64,000 nt of DNA. Source: Parvicella tangerina. GTDB lineage: Bacteria > Bacteroidota > Bacteroidia > Flavobacteriales_D > Parvicellaceae. The notes under the pieces are model-generated. The model saw nothing but the letters and a program-made list of their open reading frames with translations. It ran no database searches and had not been told where the DNA came from. The DNA lies in contig NZ_OU015584.1 of NCBI RefSeq assembly GCF_907165195.1, forward strand, positions 3,234,978 through 3,298,977, written 5' to 3'. A program made the translations under genes and the position numbers. Positions 1-9,489 of the stretch are shown piece after piece (position 1 is the first letter of the stretch; each line of letters begins with the position of its first letter).

Positions 1-810
1 GTCTTTTACTTAGGGATTGTATATGTTGTCTTTTCCCTAATTTGGTTTTTCATCGCGCAGGGACTCAAGCTTATTTTGCGCTCCGGAAGGGAAGAGCAAC
101 CGTGGGAAGGTTATGTACTGAAATCTATACAGTATTACTTTATTGCTTCGTTGACCCTGCTTAAAGCTGAGGAGTATGTCTCCTCGAAAGTGGATATGGA
201 CATCAATTCTGCTTTACTATTTGTTCTAGGAGGAATAGTTCTTTACCTCTACTTATATGGTAAATACGAGCGAACGAAACAGTTCGCTGGTTTTAAAGCT
301 ACTTTTGCGATGATGAAAAACGGAAAGGTTAGCACAACAAGTACGGCTGATAGAACGAAATACGAACCTCATATCATTGGGGTGACCACGCTATTTTACC
401 TCATCGCTCTTCAGTTTCCGGTATTAATCGATCATAAGTTGAATCTTTGGTTTCTGACCAACATCAATGACTTTTATGACACCTTCTTAATCAAGTGGAT
501 TCTAGGAATCATTGGTTTTTTCTTCATGATCAGTATGGTGATTAAAGGAATCTCGGCAACGGGAGAATTGATTCAGGTGGTCATTGGATTGATCACTGGC
601 AAACCCCACCAGAAGAAACAACCTAAAAACCCTTTCGAAAACATGGGAAACTTCGGACCTTTCGGAGAAATGAATAAAAACAATCCTTTCGGACAACAAC
701 AAGCACCTCAGCAAGATCAAGAAGAGGAAGAAGTTGATCTTGAAGGCGAATACGTTGACTTCGAGGTAGTGGATGATGAGGACGAAGACGAAGAAGACAA
801 GAATAATTAA
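1..810 (+). CDS. Membrane protein of unknown function, 5' truncated by window edge
   Basis: The reading frame is open from base 1, so the true start lies outside the window; the internal TTG at 76 is not a likely start because the hydrophobic stretch before it (bases 1-60) belongs to the same protein. The visible 269 residues contain about four membrane segments: the first 20 residues, one near residues 70-90, one near 120-140 and one near 160-180. The last 60 residues are soluble, rich in Asn, Pro, Phe and Gln, and end in a strongly acidic Glu/Asp tail. The family was not recognised. It ends 9 bases before the RNA methyltransferase gene, so the two may be co-transcribed, which says little about function. 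An integral inner-membrane protein with an acidic cytosolic or periplasmic tail is all that can be supported. Confidence 0.75.
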   Translation, partial: VFYLGIVYVVFSLIWFFIAQGLKLILRSGREEQPWEGYVLKSIQYYFIASLTLLKAEEYVSSKVDMDINSALLFVLGGIVLYLYLYGKYERTKQFAGFKATFAMMKNGKVSTTSTADRTKYEPHIIGVTTLFYLIALQFPVLIDHKLNLWFLTNINDFYDTFLIKWILGIIGFFFMISMVIKGISATGELIQVVIGLITGKPHQKKQPKNPFENMGNFGPFGEMNKNNPFGQQQAPQQDQEEEEVDLEGEYVDFEVVDDEDEDEEDKNN

Positions 811-819
811 TCATTTTTT

Positions 820-1971
820 ATGAAGCTTATTGCCAGGACATTTGCCGGCTTGGAAGAACTGCTGGAAAAAGAGATCACTCAATTAGGAGGAGAAAAGGTT
901 AAGACACACAAAAGAGCAGTCTCTTTCCTGGGTGATCAGCGACTGATGTATAAGGTGAATATGTTCTCAAGAGTTGCTCTTGACGTACTAACTCCTATTG
1001 CAAAGTTTGAAGCTAAGAATCCGGAGCATCTCTACAAAGAGATCATGAAGATCAAATGGGACAAGTATATGTCTGCTGATGCTACTTTTTTCATTTCTAC
1101 CATCGTTTACTCTTCTGTGTTTACACATTCGCAATTTGTAGCGCTGAAGACTAAAGATGCTATAGTAGATCAATTCAGAGAAGAATTTGACAGACGGCCT
1201 GATATTGATAAGTCGCGTCCAGACTTGAGGATCACGATAAGGGTTAACGAAACGAAATGTGAAGTTCTGCTTAATTCTAGTGGCGCACCACTTTTTAAAC
1301 GAGGGTACCGAACAAAAACAGGTAAAGCGCCCTTGAACGAAATCCTTGCTGCTGGAATTATTCTTAAAACTAACTGGGATAAAAAAACTCCCTTCATCGA
1401 CCCCATGTGTGGTTCTGGAACCATTCCGATTGAAGCGGGTATGATTGCCAGAAACATCGCTCCATGTCTAATCAGAAAGGACTATGGTTTCCAAAAATGG
1501 AAAGACTATGACCGAAGGGCCTTTGAAGACCTCATGAAGGAGGCTGAGGACCAAGTAGTCGAAAATCGAGTAGTTATAAAAGGGTTTGATCAGGACCTAT
1601 ACGTCTTGGGACTTGCAAAAAGAAATCTTAAAAACGTTCCTCGACTTGCCGGAAATATTACCTTGGAGAAAGCTGATTTCTTCCAGAGTGATAAAATCTT
1701 CGATAAAGGTATTTTGGTGTTTAACCCGCCTTATGACCGAAGAATTGCAATCTATGATGCGGATGAATACTATAGTAAAATTGGTACGCACCTGAAACAT
1801 ACGTTTGATGGCTACCACGCATGGATCCTATCAGGAAACTGGATGGCGCTCAAACATGTTGGCCTAAAGCCTACGGAAAAGATCACACTCTTTAACGGAG
1901 CAGAAGAATGTAAATTGATGCACTACACTCTTTATCAGGGATCGAAGAAAAGGAAATCAAACCGCAATTAG
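820..1971 (+). CDS. THUMP-domain class I SAM-dependent RNA methyltransferase (RlmL/Trm14-like)
   Basis: This 383-residue protein should methylate a guanine N2 in RNA, by analogy with the RlmL N-terminal half and related THUMP methyltransferases; the exact substrate is inferred. The N-terminal half (about residues 40-155) fits a THUMP RNA-binding domain. The C-terminal half is a Rossmann methyltransferase: the SAM-binding motif DPMCGSGTIPIEAG lies near residue 193 and the catalytic NPPYDRR motif near residue 302. The length matches the stand-alone Bacteroidota form, which lacks the fused RlmK half of enterobacterial RlmL. The start is the only ATG before the THUMP region and has no Shine-Dalgarno, as usual here. 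It sits between two membrane-protein genes with gaps of 9 and 15 bases, suggesting one transcript for 1-4824. Confidence 0.9.
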   Translation: MKLIARTFAGLEELLEKEITQLGGEKVKTHKRAVSFLGDQRLMYKVNMFSRVALDVLTPIAKFEAKNPEHLYKEIMKIKWDKYMSADATFFISTIVYSSVFTHSQFVALKTKDAIVDQFREEFDRRPDIDKSRPDLRITIRVNETKCEVLLNSSGAPLFKRGYRTKTGKAPLNEILAAGIILKTNWDKKTPFIDPMCGSGTIPIEAGMIARNIAPCLIRKDYGFQKWKDYDRRAFEDLMKEAEDQVVENRVVIKGFDQDLYVLGLAKRNLKNVPRLAGNITLEKADFFQSDKIFDKGILVFNPPYDRRIAIYDADEYYSKIGTHLKHTFDGYHAWILSGNWMALKHVGLKPTEKITLFNGAEECKLMHYTLYQGSKKRKSNRN

Positions 1972-1986
1972 TATATTAGTCCCTCC

Positions 1987-3513
1987 ATGGCGGTATCAGA
2001 ACTATTCCAAAATATTGTAGGCAACCTGAAAACAAGAATCTTGCTCATTGTTTTCGCGACAATTTTTGGCGTGGCTTCCTTCTTTATTGTGTTTGGATAT
2101 TTCAATCAGTTGGCAAATTACGAAGAAGCTGTACTGAACCAATTGATGGGTGTAGTCAGCGGTCTTGGCACAAATTTAGACGGAGACCAACACGAGGAGT
2201 TGATGAAGAAATACCCCTGGCGTGATGACATCTCTGCCTACGGTCAGGACTCCGATTATGACAGTCTTGCCTTATCACTTTCAAAAGTGCAGGAAGCTAA
2301 CGAACTGTCCTCCCCTATTTTCACCATGTACTATGATGATGAAGAGCGTATCTTTTTGTATGCCATCACTTCAGACACTTCGAAAACTATTTTCAGACAC
2401 AAATATGAGATGTATCCAAACGTCTTGCTTGAAAAAATGGCTACAGGAGGCAAGATCGAAACGTACGACACAGAAAGTGGCGAATGGATATCAGCTTTTT
2501 ATCCCATCAAGAATACTCAAGGAGAAGTCGTAGGACTTATCCAGGCAGATATGGAGTTCGGTGCTTTCAAAGAAAAAGCATTTGATCAATTCAAAACGCA
2601 GGCACTCATCTCATTTGGGGTAATACTCCTGATTTCTATTGGTATATACCCCTACGTTAGAAGCGTATTGAGGGAGGATGAACAACTCAAAGTTGAACTG
2701 TTTGAGCAAAAACAAGTTATTGAAGAACACAATCAACTGATCGAAGAGCGAAACAAAGATTTACGTGAAAGCTTGAATTACGCCAGTCAGATTCAGGAGA
2801 CCATGTTGCCTAGTCCCAAAGTGATGCAAAACGTATTGGAGAATTCCTTTGTTTTCTATCAACCCAAAGAAAAGATCAGTGGTGACTTTTTCTGGGTCAG
2901 AAAAGATGGTAACCATGTTTACCTTGCCTTATCAGACTGTTCAGGGCACGGCATTCCAGGGGCATTAATGAGTATGATCGGCTTATCAAAATTAACCAGC
3001 ATTCACGCCCATCATCCAGAGTTTGCACCTCACGAAATGCTTAACAAAATGGACGATGAAGTAACCGAGAGTTTAACGGTTAAAAGCTATCGATCCTCAA
3101 CTACTGACAGTATGGATGTGGGAATTTGTAAAATTGATACGGCAGCCAAAAAAGTCATATTTGCAGGAGGACAAGTTGACCTCTACCAGATCAGAAACGG
3201 AGAGATTACCGAATATAAAGGAGATCGTTTTCCAATAGCGGGTGGTGACGCCTATGACAAAGGAAAATTCAATCAAACGATCATCAAAGCAGAGGCTGGA
3301 GATGACTTTTACTTGTTCTCCGATGGTTTTGCAGATCAGTTCGGTGGTCCAAAGCAAAAGAAGTTTATGAACAAGAACTTCAAGAAATTATTAATCGAGA
3401 TTCAAGGCCAAACAGCAGACGAAAAGCGAGAGCGACTTTCTAAAGAGTTCAACACCTGGAAAGGTGATTTAGAACAGCTGGACGATGTTTTGGTGATTGG
3501 GTTTACACTTTAA
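1987..3513 (+). CDS. Membrane-bound SpoIIE-family PP2C serine/threonine phosphatase
   Basis: This 508-residue signalling protein has an N-terminal membrane helix (about residues 17-38), an extracytoplasmic region of about 160 residues that may sense a ligand, a second helix (about 203-222), a charged coiled-coil linker (about 228-265) and a C-terminal SpoIIE/PP2C domain (about 290-505). Metal-binding motifs are visible: SGDFFW near residue 296, LSDCSGHGIPGALM near 316 and FSDGFADQ near 443. Such proteins dephosphorylate anti-anti-sigma-like partners; no STAS partner or serine kinase is encoded nearby, so the target is unknown. There is no response-regulator receiver domain. The gene is 15 bases after the RNA methyltransferase and 9 bases before the DUF819 gene, consistent with an operon. 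Confidence 0.9.
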   Translation: MAVSELFQNIVGNLKTRILLIVFATIFGVASFFIVFGYFNQLANYEEAVLNQLMGVVSGLGTNLDGDQHEELMKKYPWRDDISAYGQDSDYDSLALSLSKVQEANELSSPIFTMYYDDEERIFLYAITSDTSKTIFRHKYEMYPNVLLEKMATGGKIETYDTESGEWISAFYPIKNTQGEVVGLIQADMEFGAFKEKAFDQFKTQALISFGVILLISIGIYPYVRSVLREDEQLKVELFEQKQVIEEHNQLIEERNKDLRESLNYASQIQETMLPSPKVMQNVLENSFVFYQPKEKISGDFFWVRKDGNHVYLALSDCSGHGIPGALMSMIGLSKLTSIHAHHPEFAPHEMLNKMDDEVTESLTVKSYRSSTTDSMDVGICKIDTAAKKVIFAGGQVDLYQIRNGEITEYKGDRFPIAGGDAYDKGKFNQTIIKAEAGDDFYLFSDGFADQFGGPKQKKFMNKNFKKLLIEIQGQTADEKRERLSKEFNTWKGDLEQLDDVLVIGFTL

Positions 3514-3522
3514 CAACAATTT

Positions 3523-4824
3523 ATGGGCGAGATAGCAGGAAAATTGGGACAAATCGGAGATATTTTAATCACTGGACTTGTTCGTGAAAACACAATACTC
3601 TTTGGAATGCTTGCCGTTGTTTTAGGTGCCATCTTCTACACGAGTTCACTAAAGAGTTGGAAGAGCTTCTACAAGTTTGTTCCAGCGCTTCTATTATGCT
3701 ACTTAATACCAGCTCTACTTTCTGAATTTAACCTTGTAGATGCTTCCATTCGTGATGTTCCTTACAAAAGTTTAGCCAAGCCTTTTCTATTGCCTGCCGC
3801 TCTTGTTCTAATGACACTAGGAATTGATTTTCAAGGATTGAAAAAACTGGGATGGAGAGCTATTGTCATGTTTTTGGCAGGAACAATTGGTGTAATCATA
3901 GGAGGTCCTGTTGCTGTCCTTGCTACTGACTTGATTTCATCTGACACTGTAATTGGAGACACCATAATAGAGGGTGTAAATCAATACGATGCTACCTGGA
4001 GAGGACTGAGTACTCTTGCAGGAAGCTGGATTGGTGGAGGCGCAAATCAGGCAGCGATGCTTGAAACTTATAAGTACAAACAGGAGTTATACGGGCAAAT
4101 GGTAACAGTAGATATCGTAGTAGCTAATCTATGGATGGCTGTCTTGCTATTTAGTGCTGGGCATTACAAAAAGATAGACAACTGGCTTAAAGCCGACAAC
4201 TCTGCGATGGAAAATTTAAAGAACAGAATAAAGGACTATCAGTCTTCAACAGCTAAAGTAGCCTCAACAACAGATCTGATGGTGATTATGGCGATTGCCT
4301 TTGGTGCTGTAGGGCTTTCGCACTTCCTGAGTTCGATTATTTCTGATGCAATGGTGTCTATTCTAGGAAAAGAGCACCCATTTGCTTCAAGCTTTTTATG
4401 GTTAGTTGTACTAACAACTACTATCGGACTCAGCCTTTCTTTCACCAAAATGCGCAAATATGAGGGAGCAGGTGCTTCAAAAATCGGAAGCTTATTCATC
4501 TATATTCTTGTTGCAGCAATCGGTTTACGAATGGATCTCATGCAGGCATTAGACAACCCGCTTTTGATTCTTCTTGGAGTTATTTGGATGATTATCCATG
4601 TCGCAATTATGTTGGGAGTTGCCAAACTAATCAAGGCCCCATTATTCTACGTGGCTGTTGGTTCAAAAGCGAATATCGGAGGAGCAGCATCGGCACCAGT
4701 TGTGGCTTCAGCCTTTGATCCCTCGCTGGCTTCTGTTGGTGCGCTGATGGCTATTCTTGGATATGCTGTAGGTACTTATGGTGCTATTGCCTGTGCTGAG
4801 TTGATGAGAATGGTTTCCTTGTAG
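3523..4824 (+). CDS. DUF819 family integral membrane protein
   Basis: The 433-residue product is hydrophobic throughout with roughly 11-12 membrane helices and short loops. Its pattern, with glycine-rich conserved stretches such as GSWIGGGANQAAM near residue 170 and GSKANIGGAASAPV near 385, is that of the DUF819 (YjcL-like) family, which resembles a transporter but whose substrate is unknown. It is the last gene of a tight plus-strand series and is followed by the 3' end of the RNase P RNA gene on the opposite strand, so the two transcripts converge about 12 bases apart. The start ATG is 9 bases after the phosphatase stop. Identification of the family is fairly secure; function is not. Confidence 0.85.
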   Translation: MGEIAGKLGQIGDILITGLVRENTILFGMLAVVLGAIFYTSSLKSWKSFYKFVPALLLCYLIPALLSEFNLVDASIRDVPYKSLAKPFLLPAALVLMTLGIDFQGLKKLGWRAIVMFLAGTIGVIIGGPVAVLATDLISSDTVIGDTIIEGVNQYDATWRGLSTLAGSWIGGGANQAAMLETYKYKQELYGQMVTVDIVVANLWMAVLLFSAGHYKKIDNWLKADNSAMENLKNRIKDYQSSTAKVASTTDLMVIMAIAFGAVGLSHFLSSIISDAMVSILGKEHPFASSFLWLVVLTTTIGLSLSFTKMRKYEGAGASKIGSLFIYILVAAIGLRMDLMQALDNPLLILLGVIWMIIHVAIMLGVAKLIKAPLFYVAVGSKANIGGAASAPVVASAFDPSLASVGALMAILGYAVGTYGAIACAELMRMVSL

Positions 4825-4835
4825 AAAGAAAAAAA

Positions 4836-5137
4836 ACGCCAAACCTATAAGCCGGATTCTGTCGAGTCCTATCATTTATCTGGGTGCATTGTTACCAATA
4901 CACTCAAGCTGCTTACCCCTCGGCAACGGACGGACAATCCTTAAAGCCGATATACATAGCATTTCACCGTATAGAGTTTACCTGATTTCACTACAGCATT
5001 ACCTGTACATTCTTTCTGCTGCACTTGTCCTATAATGACGCGAGGGTCATTATGACGGGCGTTACCCGCTATACTGTCCTATGGTGTCCGGACTTTCCTT
5101 ACAGACAAATGCCTGTACGATAGAACGGTTTGGCACT
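4836..5137 (-). ncRNA. rnpB: RNase P RNA, bacterial class A
   Basis: Read on the minus strand, this region has the signatures of the catalytic RNA of RNase P, which matures tRNA 5' ends. The 5' part carries GGAAAGTCCGGAC (complement of 5088-5100), the universally conserved P4-region strand, followed by CATAGGACAG and GGGTAACGCCCG. The 3' part carries ACAGAATCCGGCTTATAG (complement of 4846-4863), the partner strand. The two ends form helix P1: GCCAAACC at the RNA 5' end (5134-5127) pairs with GGTTTGGC near the 3' end (4845-4838), which sets the limits at about 300 nt. A run of T on the minus strand follows P1 and can end transcription. The protein subunit gene rnpA is also in the window at 12795. 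Confidence 0.96.
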
Positions 5138-5138
5138 G

Positions 5139-5165
5139 CAAAAGTACTACCTTTGTTGAAAACAA
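5139..5165 (-). promoter_or_regulatory. Promoter of rnpB
   Basis: On the minus strand TACTTTTG (complement of 5139-5146) matches the Bacteroidota -7 box TAnnTTTG and ends 4 bases before the start of helix P1, where transcription should begin. A TTG (complement of 5163-5165) lies 16 bases upstream, slightly closer than the usual 19. Confidence 0.6.
5148..5155 (+). promoter_or_regulatory. -7 box for the S4-domain gene
   Basis: TACCTTTG matches TAnnTTTG on the plus strand, 15 bases before the ATG at 5171. It lies inside the minus-strand rnpB promoter, so the two start sites overlap. The -33 element is weak (TTG at 5130-5132). Confidence 0.45.
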
Positions 5166-5170
5166 AAAAC

Positions 5171-5380
5171 ATGGAGTTCCAACTCAACGGACAAGAGTAT
5201 ATTCAACTGAATGATCTGTTAAAGGTTTTATCACTTGTGGGCACAGGCGGGGAGGCCAAAATTCGCATTCTGGAAGGTGAAGTTTTTTTGAATGGTGAAG
5301 TCTGTCAGGTTATTCGTAAAAAACTTCGAGAAGGAGATGTAGTGCAGCTTGGAGAAATGGAGATCTTAATCAGTGCTTAG
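5171..5380 (+). CDS. Small S4-domain RNA-binding protein (YbcJ/YaaA-like)
   Basis: This 69-residue protein is essentially one S4 RNA-binding domain: an N-terminal beta element, the helix-turn with LNDLLKVLSLVGTGGEAK, then the strand motif EVFLNGEV and a terminal VVQLGEMEI strand. Stand-alone proteins of this kind bind structured RNA; the target is unknown. The reading frame is open upstream to 5081, but that extension runs antisense through the conserved core of RNase P RNA and has no S4 similarity, so the ATG at 5171 is the start. It is divergent from rnpB with about 33 bases between them, and its stop overlaps the 3' end of the convergent HD gene by 4 bases. Confidence 0.85.
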   Translation: MEFQLNGQEYIQLNDLLKVLSLVGTGGEAKIRILEGEVFLNGEVCQVIRKKLREGDVVQLGEMEILISA

Positions 5381-6018
5381 GCCGTACCACTCCATTCAGC
5401 GTAAAATTGTTCCAGATAAGCTTCCATGAACTGATGGCGTTGCTCCGCCATCTTGCGTCCGGTCTCTGTCTGCATCATATCTTTTAGTTTTAGCAACTTT
5501 TCATAGAAATGATTAATGGTATGTCCCTTATCATTTTTATACTCCTCAAAAGATTGAAATTCTTTTGGCGCTTCATCGGGATGGTAGATCATTCTATTTT
5601 TACTACCACCGTAGGCGAATGCTCTTGCTATTCCTATTGCCCCTAATGCATCTAATCGATCTGCATCTTGAACCACTTTGGCTTCAAGAGAATCCACTTC
5701 TCGGTTTACTTCACCTCCTTTGAAAGAAACTTGCTTCACAACGCCTAAAACAACTTTGATTTTTTGACTCTCAGCACCGAGATCAGTCATCAGTTGAGTA
5801 ATCAATTTTTCTTGTGCCTCCTTCTCTTTATGAAATTTATGATCCCCAACATCATGCAACAAAGCAGCTAATTCAATCAACTCTTCATCTCCACCCTCCA
5901 CTTCTTGGATGGATCTTGCGTTATTCACCACTCGATGAATGTGCCACCAATCATGACCGGTTCCTTCTCCAGAGAAATCATTTTTGATCTGTTCTCTTAC
6001 CTTTTCAATCAAACTCAT
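5377..6018 (-). CDS. HD-domain metal-dependent phosphohydrolase (YedJ-like)
   Basis: The 213-residue protein has the HD superfamily signature in order: a first His in GHDWWHIHRV near residue 20, the paired His-Asp in AALLHDVGDHKFH near residue 54, and a distal Asp in VQDADRLDALGAIGIARAF near residue 123. Such proteins hydrolyse phosphoesters or nucleotides with bound divalent metal in the cytosol; the substrate is not known. The frame allows an upstream ATG at 6033, but the ATG at 6018 (MSLIEKV) fits family N-termini better. It is divergent from mutA with 66 bases between, which hold the mutA promoter, and convergent with the S4 gene with a 4-base overlap. Confidence 0.85.
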   Translation of the reverse strand: MSLIEKVREQIKNDFSGEGTGHDWWHIHRVVNNARSIQEVEGGDEELIELAALLHDVGDHKFHKEKEAQEKLITQLMTDLGAESQKIKVVLGVVKQVSFKGGEVNREVDSLEAKVVQDADRLDALGAIGIARAFAYGGSKNRMIYHPDEAPKEFQSFEEYKNDKGHTINHFYEKLLKLKDMMQTETGRKMAEQRHQFMEAYLEQFYAEWSGTA

Positions 6019-6040
6019 AAATGTAGGTTCCAAAATTCCA

Positions 6041-6069
6041 TTGTCAAAGCTAGTGGTTTGTTATCTTTG
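6041..6069 (+). promoter_or_regulatory. Promoter of mutA-mutB
   Basis: TTG at 6041-6043, an 18-base spacer and TATCTTTG at 6062-6069 give a good Bacteroidota -33/-7 promoter. It places the start of transcription about 10 bases before the mutA ATG at 6085 and argues against the longer upstream frame. Confidence 0.65.
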
Positions 6070-6084
6070 TATAAAGACTTTTTT

Positions 6085-7356
6085 ATGGATTTCAACCAAT
6101 TTTTTAAAGGTTCCTCGGAACAAGAATGGAAAGAAAAGATCATTAAAGATCTGAAAGGAGGAAGTTTGGATGACCTCATCTGGCAAAGTGAAATTGGACC
6201 GATAGATCCAATTCTATTTACTTATGAGAATAAATATGGAAGAGTTGTTCCCAAACCAGATCAAGCGGATAATAGCTGGGAAATAGCTGCTTCATTTGAC
6301 TGTTCCAATCCCATTCAAGCCAACAAGGAAATCCTAAAAGCACTGGAAGGAGGTGTTAACCATATTCGTTTGCACCACTGCTCTCCCGCAGATATCAAAA
6401 CAGTTTTGGAAGGAGTTATGGTTGACATCATCAAGACAACTATTTTTACAAACGAAGCTAATTTTGAAGACTTAAGTTCAGTTCTGACAGCGTTCGATGC
6501 TGAAAGCATCACCATTACAGCCAGCCCGATCGCGGAGGGACTGAGGACAGGATCGCAAACCAACTTAATCGGAGATCACTTTACGGTTAATGGCGCATAT
6601 TTAGCAGATTTAGGGCTAAACCTGGATCATCAGGTTGGTATGATGCTCGCGATGGGTCACGAATACTTTCTAAAACTGGTCGAAGGAGGTCAATCTGCAG
6701 ATTTAGCAGCTCAGCATATCGCCTTTGAAATTGGAATTGGAATTTCCTATTTCCCAGAAATTGCTAAAATCGGAGCTTTTCGACTACTTTGGAAGACATT
6801 AATGAATGAATATGGGGCTTCAAACGCTTATGCTACCCTTCATGCCAGAACTTCTAACTTTTATTATGCCAACCTCGACATCAATAACAATCAGCTGAGA
6901 GGAACTACGGCAGCTATGGCAGCAAGTATTGCTGGTGCAGAAAGCATTGAAGTTTTACCATACGATCACAACCTTTCAGAGAAGTTCAGTGACGGCCTCC
7001 GGTTAGCAAAAAACATTCAATTACTGCTGCAAGAAGAATCCTATTTTAATCAGGTAAAAGATGCGGCTGCAGGATCATATTACATCGAACAACTAACTGA
7101 TCTATTAATCGAACGAGGTTGGTCTTATTTTCAAGAAATTGACAAACAGGGTTCTTTTCAAAATGCGAAGGAAAATGGACTGATTGCGGCAACTATAAAA
7201 GCCGATATTGATTTAAAGAAAAAGGACTTCAATGCAGGAGAACTCAAGTTGGTTGGTGTAAACTTCCAACTAAATTCTGCCGATAAAATAACGGAAGAAG
7301 CACCTTCTGAAAACATCATGAATGCTAACCGTTTGGCACAATTAAAAGCACACTAA
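6085..7356 (+). CDS. mutA: Methylmalonyl-CoA mutase small (beta) subunit
   Basis: Partner of the catalytic subunit encoded next; together they interconvert methylmalonyl-CoA and succinyl-CoA. The 423-residue protein matches the acyl-CoA-binding TIM-barrel part of the mutase: recognisable segments are [10 protein letters not shown] near residue 190, [20 protein letters not shown] near 255 and [20 protein letters not shown] near 275. It is shorter than actinobacterial or propionibacterial MutA (about 600 residues) because the C-terminal pseudo-cobalamin domain is missing, as is common in Flavobacteriia. No cobalamin motif DxHxxG is present, so it is a structural subunit. The start at 6085 follows a good promoter; the frame is open further upstream into the divergent HD gene but without similarity. 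It is separated from mutB by one base, so the two are translationally coupled. Confidence 0.92.
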   Translation: MDFNQFFKGSSEQEWKEKIIKDLKGGSLDDLIWQSEIGPIDPILFTYENKYGRVVPKPDQADNSWEIAASFDCSNPIQANKEILKALEGGVNHIRLHHCSPADIKTVLEGVMVDIIKTTIFTNEANFEDLSSVLTAFDAESITITASPIAEGLRTGSQTNLIGDHFTVNGAYLADLGLNLDHQVGMMLAMGHEYFLKLVEGGQSADLAAQHIAFEIGIGISYFPEIAKIGAFRLLWKTLMNEYGASNAYATLHARTSNFYYANLDINNNQLRGTTAAMAASIAGAESIEVLPYDHNLSEKFSDGLRLAKNIQLLLQEESYFNQVKDAAAGSYYIEQLTDLLIERGWSYFQEIDKQGSFQNAKENGLIAATIKADIDLKKKDFNAGELKLVGVNFQLNSADKITEEAPSENIMNANRLAQLKAH

Positions 7357-7357
7357 A

Positions 7358-9475
7358 ATGAGAAAGTCATTTCAAAATATTACACCTTCAAAAAACAACA
7401 CGACTAATAAAGCTGTGAAAACATTTGAAGCCCCAGAAAAGATCGAGATCAAATCTTATTATTCCGCAGCGGATGCAGAAAAATTAAGTCATCTTGACTA
7501 TGTAAGTGGTATTGCCCCAAACCTAAGGGGTCCGTACTCTACTATGTACATTAAAAGACCATGGACAATTCGTCAATATGCTGGATTTAGTACGGCAGAA
7601 GAATCGAATGCTTTTTATCGCAGAAACTTAGCTGCAGGACAAAAAGGCTTGTCGGTAGCTTTTGACCTGGCAACGCATAGAGGGTACGATAGTGATCACC
7701 CAAGAGTAACTGGAGATGTAGGTAAGGCTGGTGTTGCCATTGATTCTGTTCTGGACATGAAAATCCTTTTCGACCAGATTCCATTGGACAAAATGTCGGT
7801 ATCAATGACCATGAACGGTGCAGTTATTCCAATTATGGCTTTTTACATCATTGCCGCAGAAGAACAAGGTGTTAGTCAGGAACAACTGGCAGGCACAATA
7901 CAGAATGATATTTTGAAGGAGTTTATGGTGCGTAACACGTATATCTACCCACCAAAACACTCTATGAAGATCATCGCAGACATATTTGAGTACACCTCGC
8001 AGCACATGCCAAAATTCAACTCCATATCTATCTCTGGATATCACATGCAAGAAGCAGGAGCCACAGCTGATATAGAATTGGCTTACACCCTAGCTGATGG
8101 ATTAGAGTATTTGAGAACAGGCGTCAAAGCCGGATTAGATATTGATGCGTTTGCACCTCGGCTATCCTTTTTCTGGGCGATAGGTATGAACCATTTCATG
8201 GAGATCGCAAAAATGCGTGCGGCAAGAATGCTTTGGGCAAGAATCGTAAAGAAGTTTGACCCAAAGAACCCAAAATCGATGGCGTTGAGAACGCACTGCC
8301 AAACGAGTGGATGGAGTTTGACAGAACAAGATGCTTTCAATAATGTATCACGAACATGCATTGAAGCGATGGCTGCAACACTGGGGGGAACACAATCATT
8401 GCATACCAATGCTTTAGATGAAGCGATTGCTTTACCCACAGACTTTTCAGCGAGGATTGCACGAAACACACAATTGTTTATTCAAAACGAAACCGATATC
8501 TGTAAGGCAGTGGACCCCTGGGCAGGAAGTCATTACGTTGAAAAACTGACTAATGAAATTGCTGATAAAGCCTGGGCTTTGATTGAAGAAATTGAAGAGT
8601 TGGGTGGAATGGCTAAAGCGATCGAAAGTGGTATTCCTAAGATGAGAATTGAGGAAGCTGCGGCTCGAAAGCAAGCTCGCATTGATTCAATGAGAGATAT
8701 ATTAGTCGGTGTAAACGCTTACCAAACCGATGAAGAACAAGCTTTCGACATATTGGAAGTAGACAATACCAAAGTTCGTGATTCGCAGATCGCTCGTTTG
8801 AAGAAGATGAGAGCAGAAAGAGATGAGGGACATGTACAGATTGCGCTGGCTGAGTTGAGCGAATGTGCCCGAACAGGTGAAGGCAACTTGCTCGAAAAAG
8901 CGGTGGTTTGTGCCAGAGCTAGAGCTTCCTTAGGTGAAATTTCAGATCACATGGAGCAACACTTTGGAAGGTATAAAGCGACCATTAAATCCATTTCAGG
9001 AGTATATTCGTCAGAAGCTATGGAAGATAAAGATTTCAAAAGAGCTCAGGAATTAGTTCAGGAGTTTGAAAAACAAGAAGGTCGCAGACCCAGAATCATG
9101 ATTGCTAAAATGGGGCAGGATGGTCATGACCGAGGAGCTAAAGTAGTTTCTACCGGATATGCAGATATTGGATTTGACGTGGATATTGGACCTTTGTTCC
9201 AAACACCGCATGAAAGTGCGAAGCAAGCAGTAGAGAATGATGTTCACTTCTTAGGAGTATCCTCATTAGCAGCGGGGCACAAGACCTTGGTGCCAGAAGT
9301 GATTGCTGAGCTAAAACAAATGGGACGTGAAGACATAGTGGTAATTGCCGGTGGTGTGATTCCACAACAGGATTATCAATTCCTATTTGATGCTGGTGTT
9401 GCTGCAGTTTTTGGACCTGGAACAAAAGTGAGTAAAGCAGCTATTGAGTTATTGGAGATGTGGTTGGAAGATTAA
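7358..9475 (+). CDS. mutB: Methylmalonyl-CoA mutase large (alpha) subunit, B12-dependent
   Basis: The 705-residue catalytic subunit has a substrate-binding TIM barrel (about residues 30-560) with the conserved [18 protein letters not shown] near residue 67 and [15 protein letters not shown] near 106, and a C-terminal cobalamin domain (about 575-700) with the cobalt-ligand motif DGHDRG near residue 587. Length and order are those of standard MutB. The reaction feeds propionate or branched-chain and odd-chain carbon into the TCA cycle as succinyl-CoA, which sdhCAB in this window can oxidise further. It is co-transcribed with mutA. The G-protein chaperone MeaB and the epimerase are not adjacent. 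Only 14 bases separate it from the convergent gene that follows. Confidence 0.97.
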   Translation: MRKSFQNITPSKNNTTNKAVKTFEAPEKIEIKSYYSAADAEKLSHLDYVSGIAPNLRGPYSTMYIKRPWTIRQYAGFSTAEESNAFYRRNLAAGQKGLSVAFDLATHRGYDSDHPRVTGDVGKAGVAIDSVLDMKILFDQIPLDKMSVSMTMNGAVIPIMAFYIIAAEEQGVSQEQLAGTIQNDILKEFMVRNTYIYPPKHSMKIIADIFEYTSQHMPKFNSISISGYHMQEAGATADIELAYTLADGLEYLRTGVKAGLDIDAFAPRLSFFWAIGMNHFMEIAKMRAARMLWARIVKKFDPKNPKSMALRTHCQTSGWSLTEQDAFNNVSRTCIEAMAATLGGTQSLHTNALDEAIALPTDFSARIARNTQLFIQNETDICKAVDPWAGSHYVEKLTNEIADKAWALIEEIEELGGMAKAIESGIPKMRIEEAAARKQARIDSMRDILVGVNAYQTDEEQAFDILEVDNTKVRDSQIARLKKMRAERDEGHVQIALAELSECARTGEGNLLEKAVVCARARASLGEISDHMEQHFGRYKATIKSISGVYSSEAMEDKDFKRAQELVQEFEKQEGRRPRIMIAKMGQDGHDRGAKVVSTGYADIGFDVDIGPLFQTPHESAKQAVENDVHFLGVSSLAAGHKTLVPEVIAELKQMGREDIVVIAGGVIPQQDYQFLFDAGVAAVFGPGTKVSKAAIELLEMWLED

Positions 9476-9489
9476 CAAAGTACTTTTTG

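Noticed and set aside
5081-5170. An N-terminal extension of the S4 protein
   Set aside because: It runs antisense through the conserved RNase P RNA core, and the promoter box at 5148 lies inside it; the ATG at 5171 is the start.
5905-6084. A longer N-terminus for MutA
   Set aside because: It is antisense to the HD gene and upstream of a good promoter at 6041-6069.
8083-8469. A 128-residue minus-strand frame inside mutB
   Set aside because: It is a shadow of the conserved mutB coding sequence and shows no family features.
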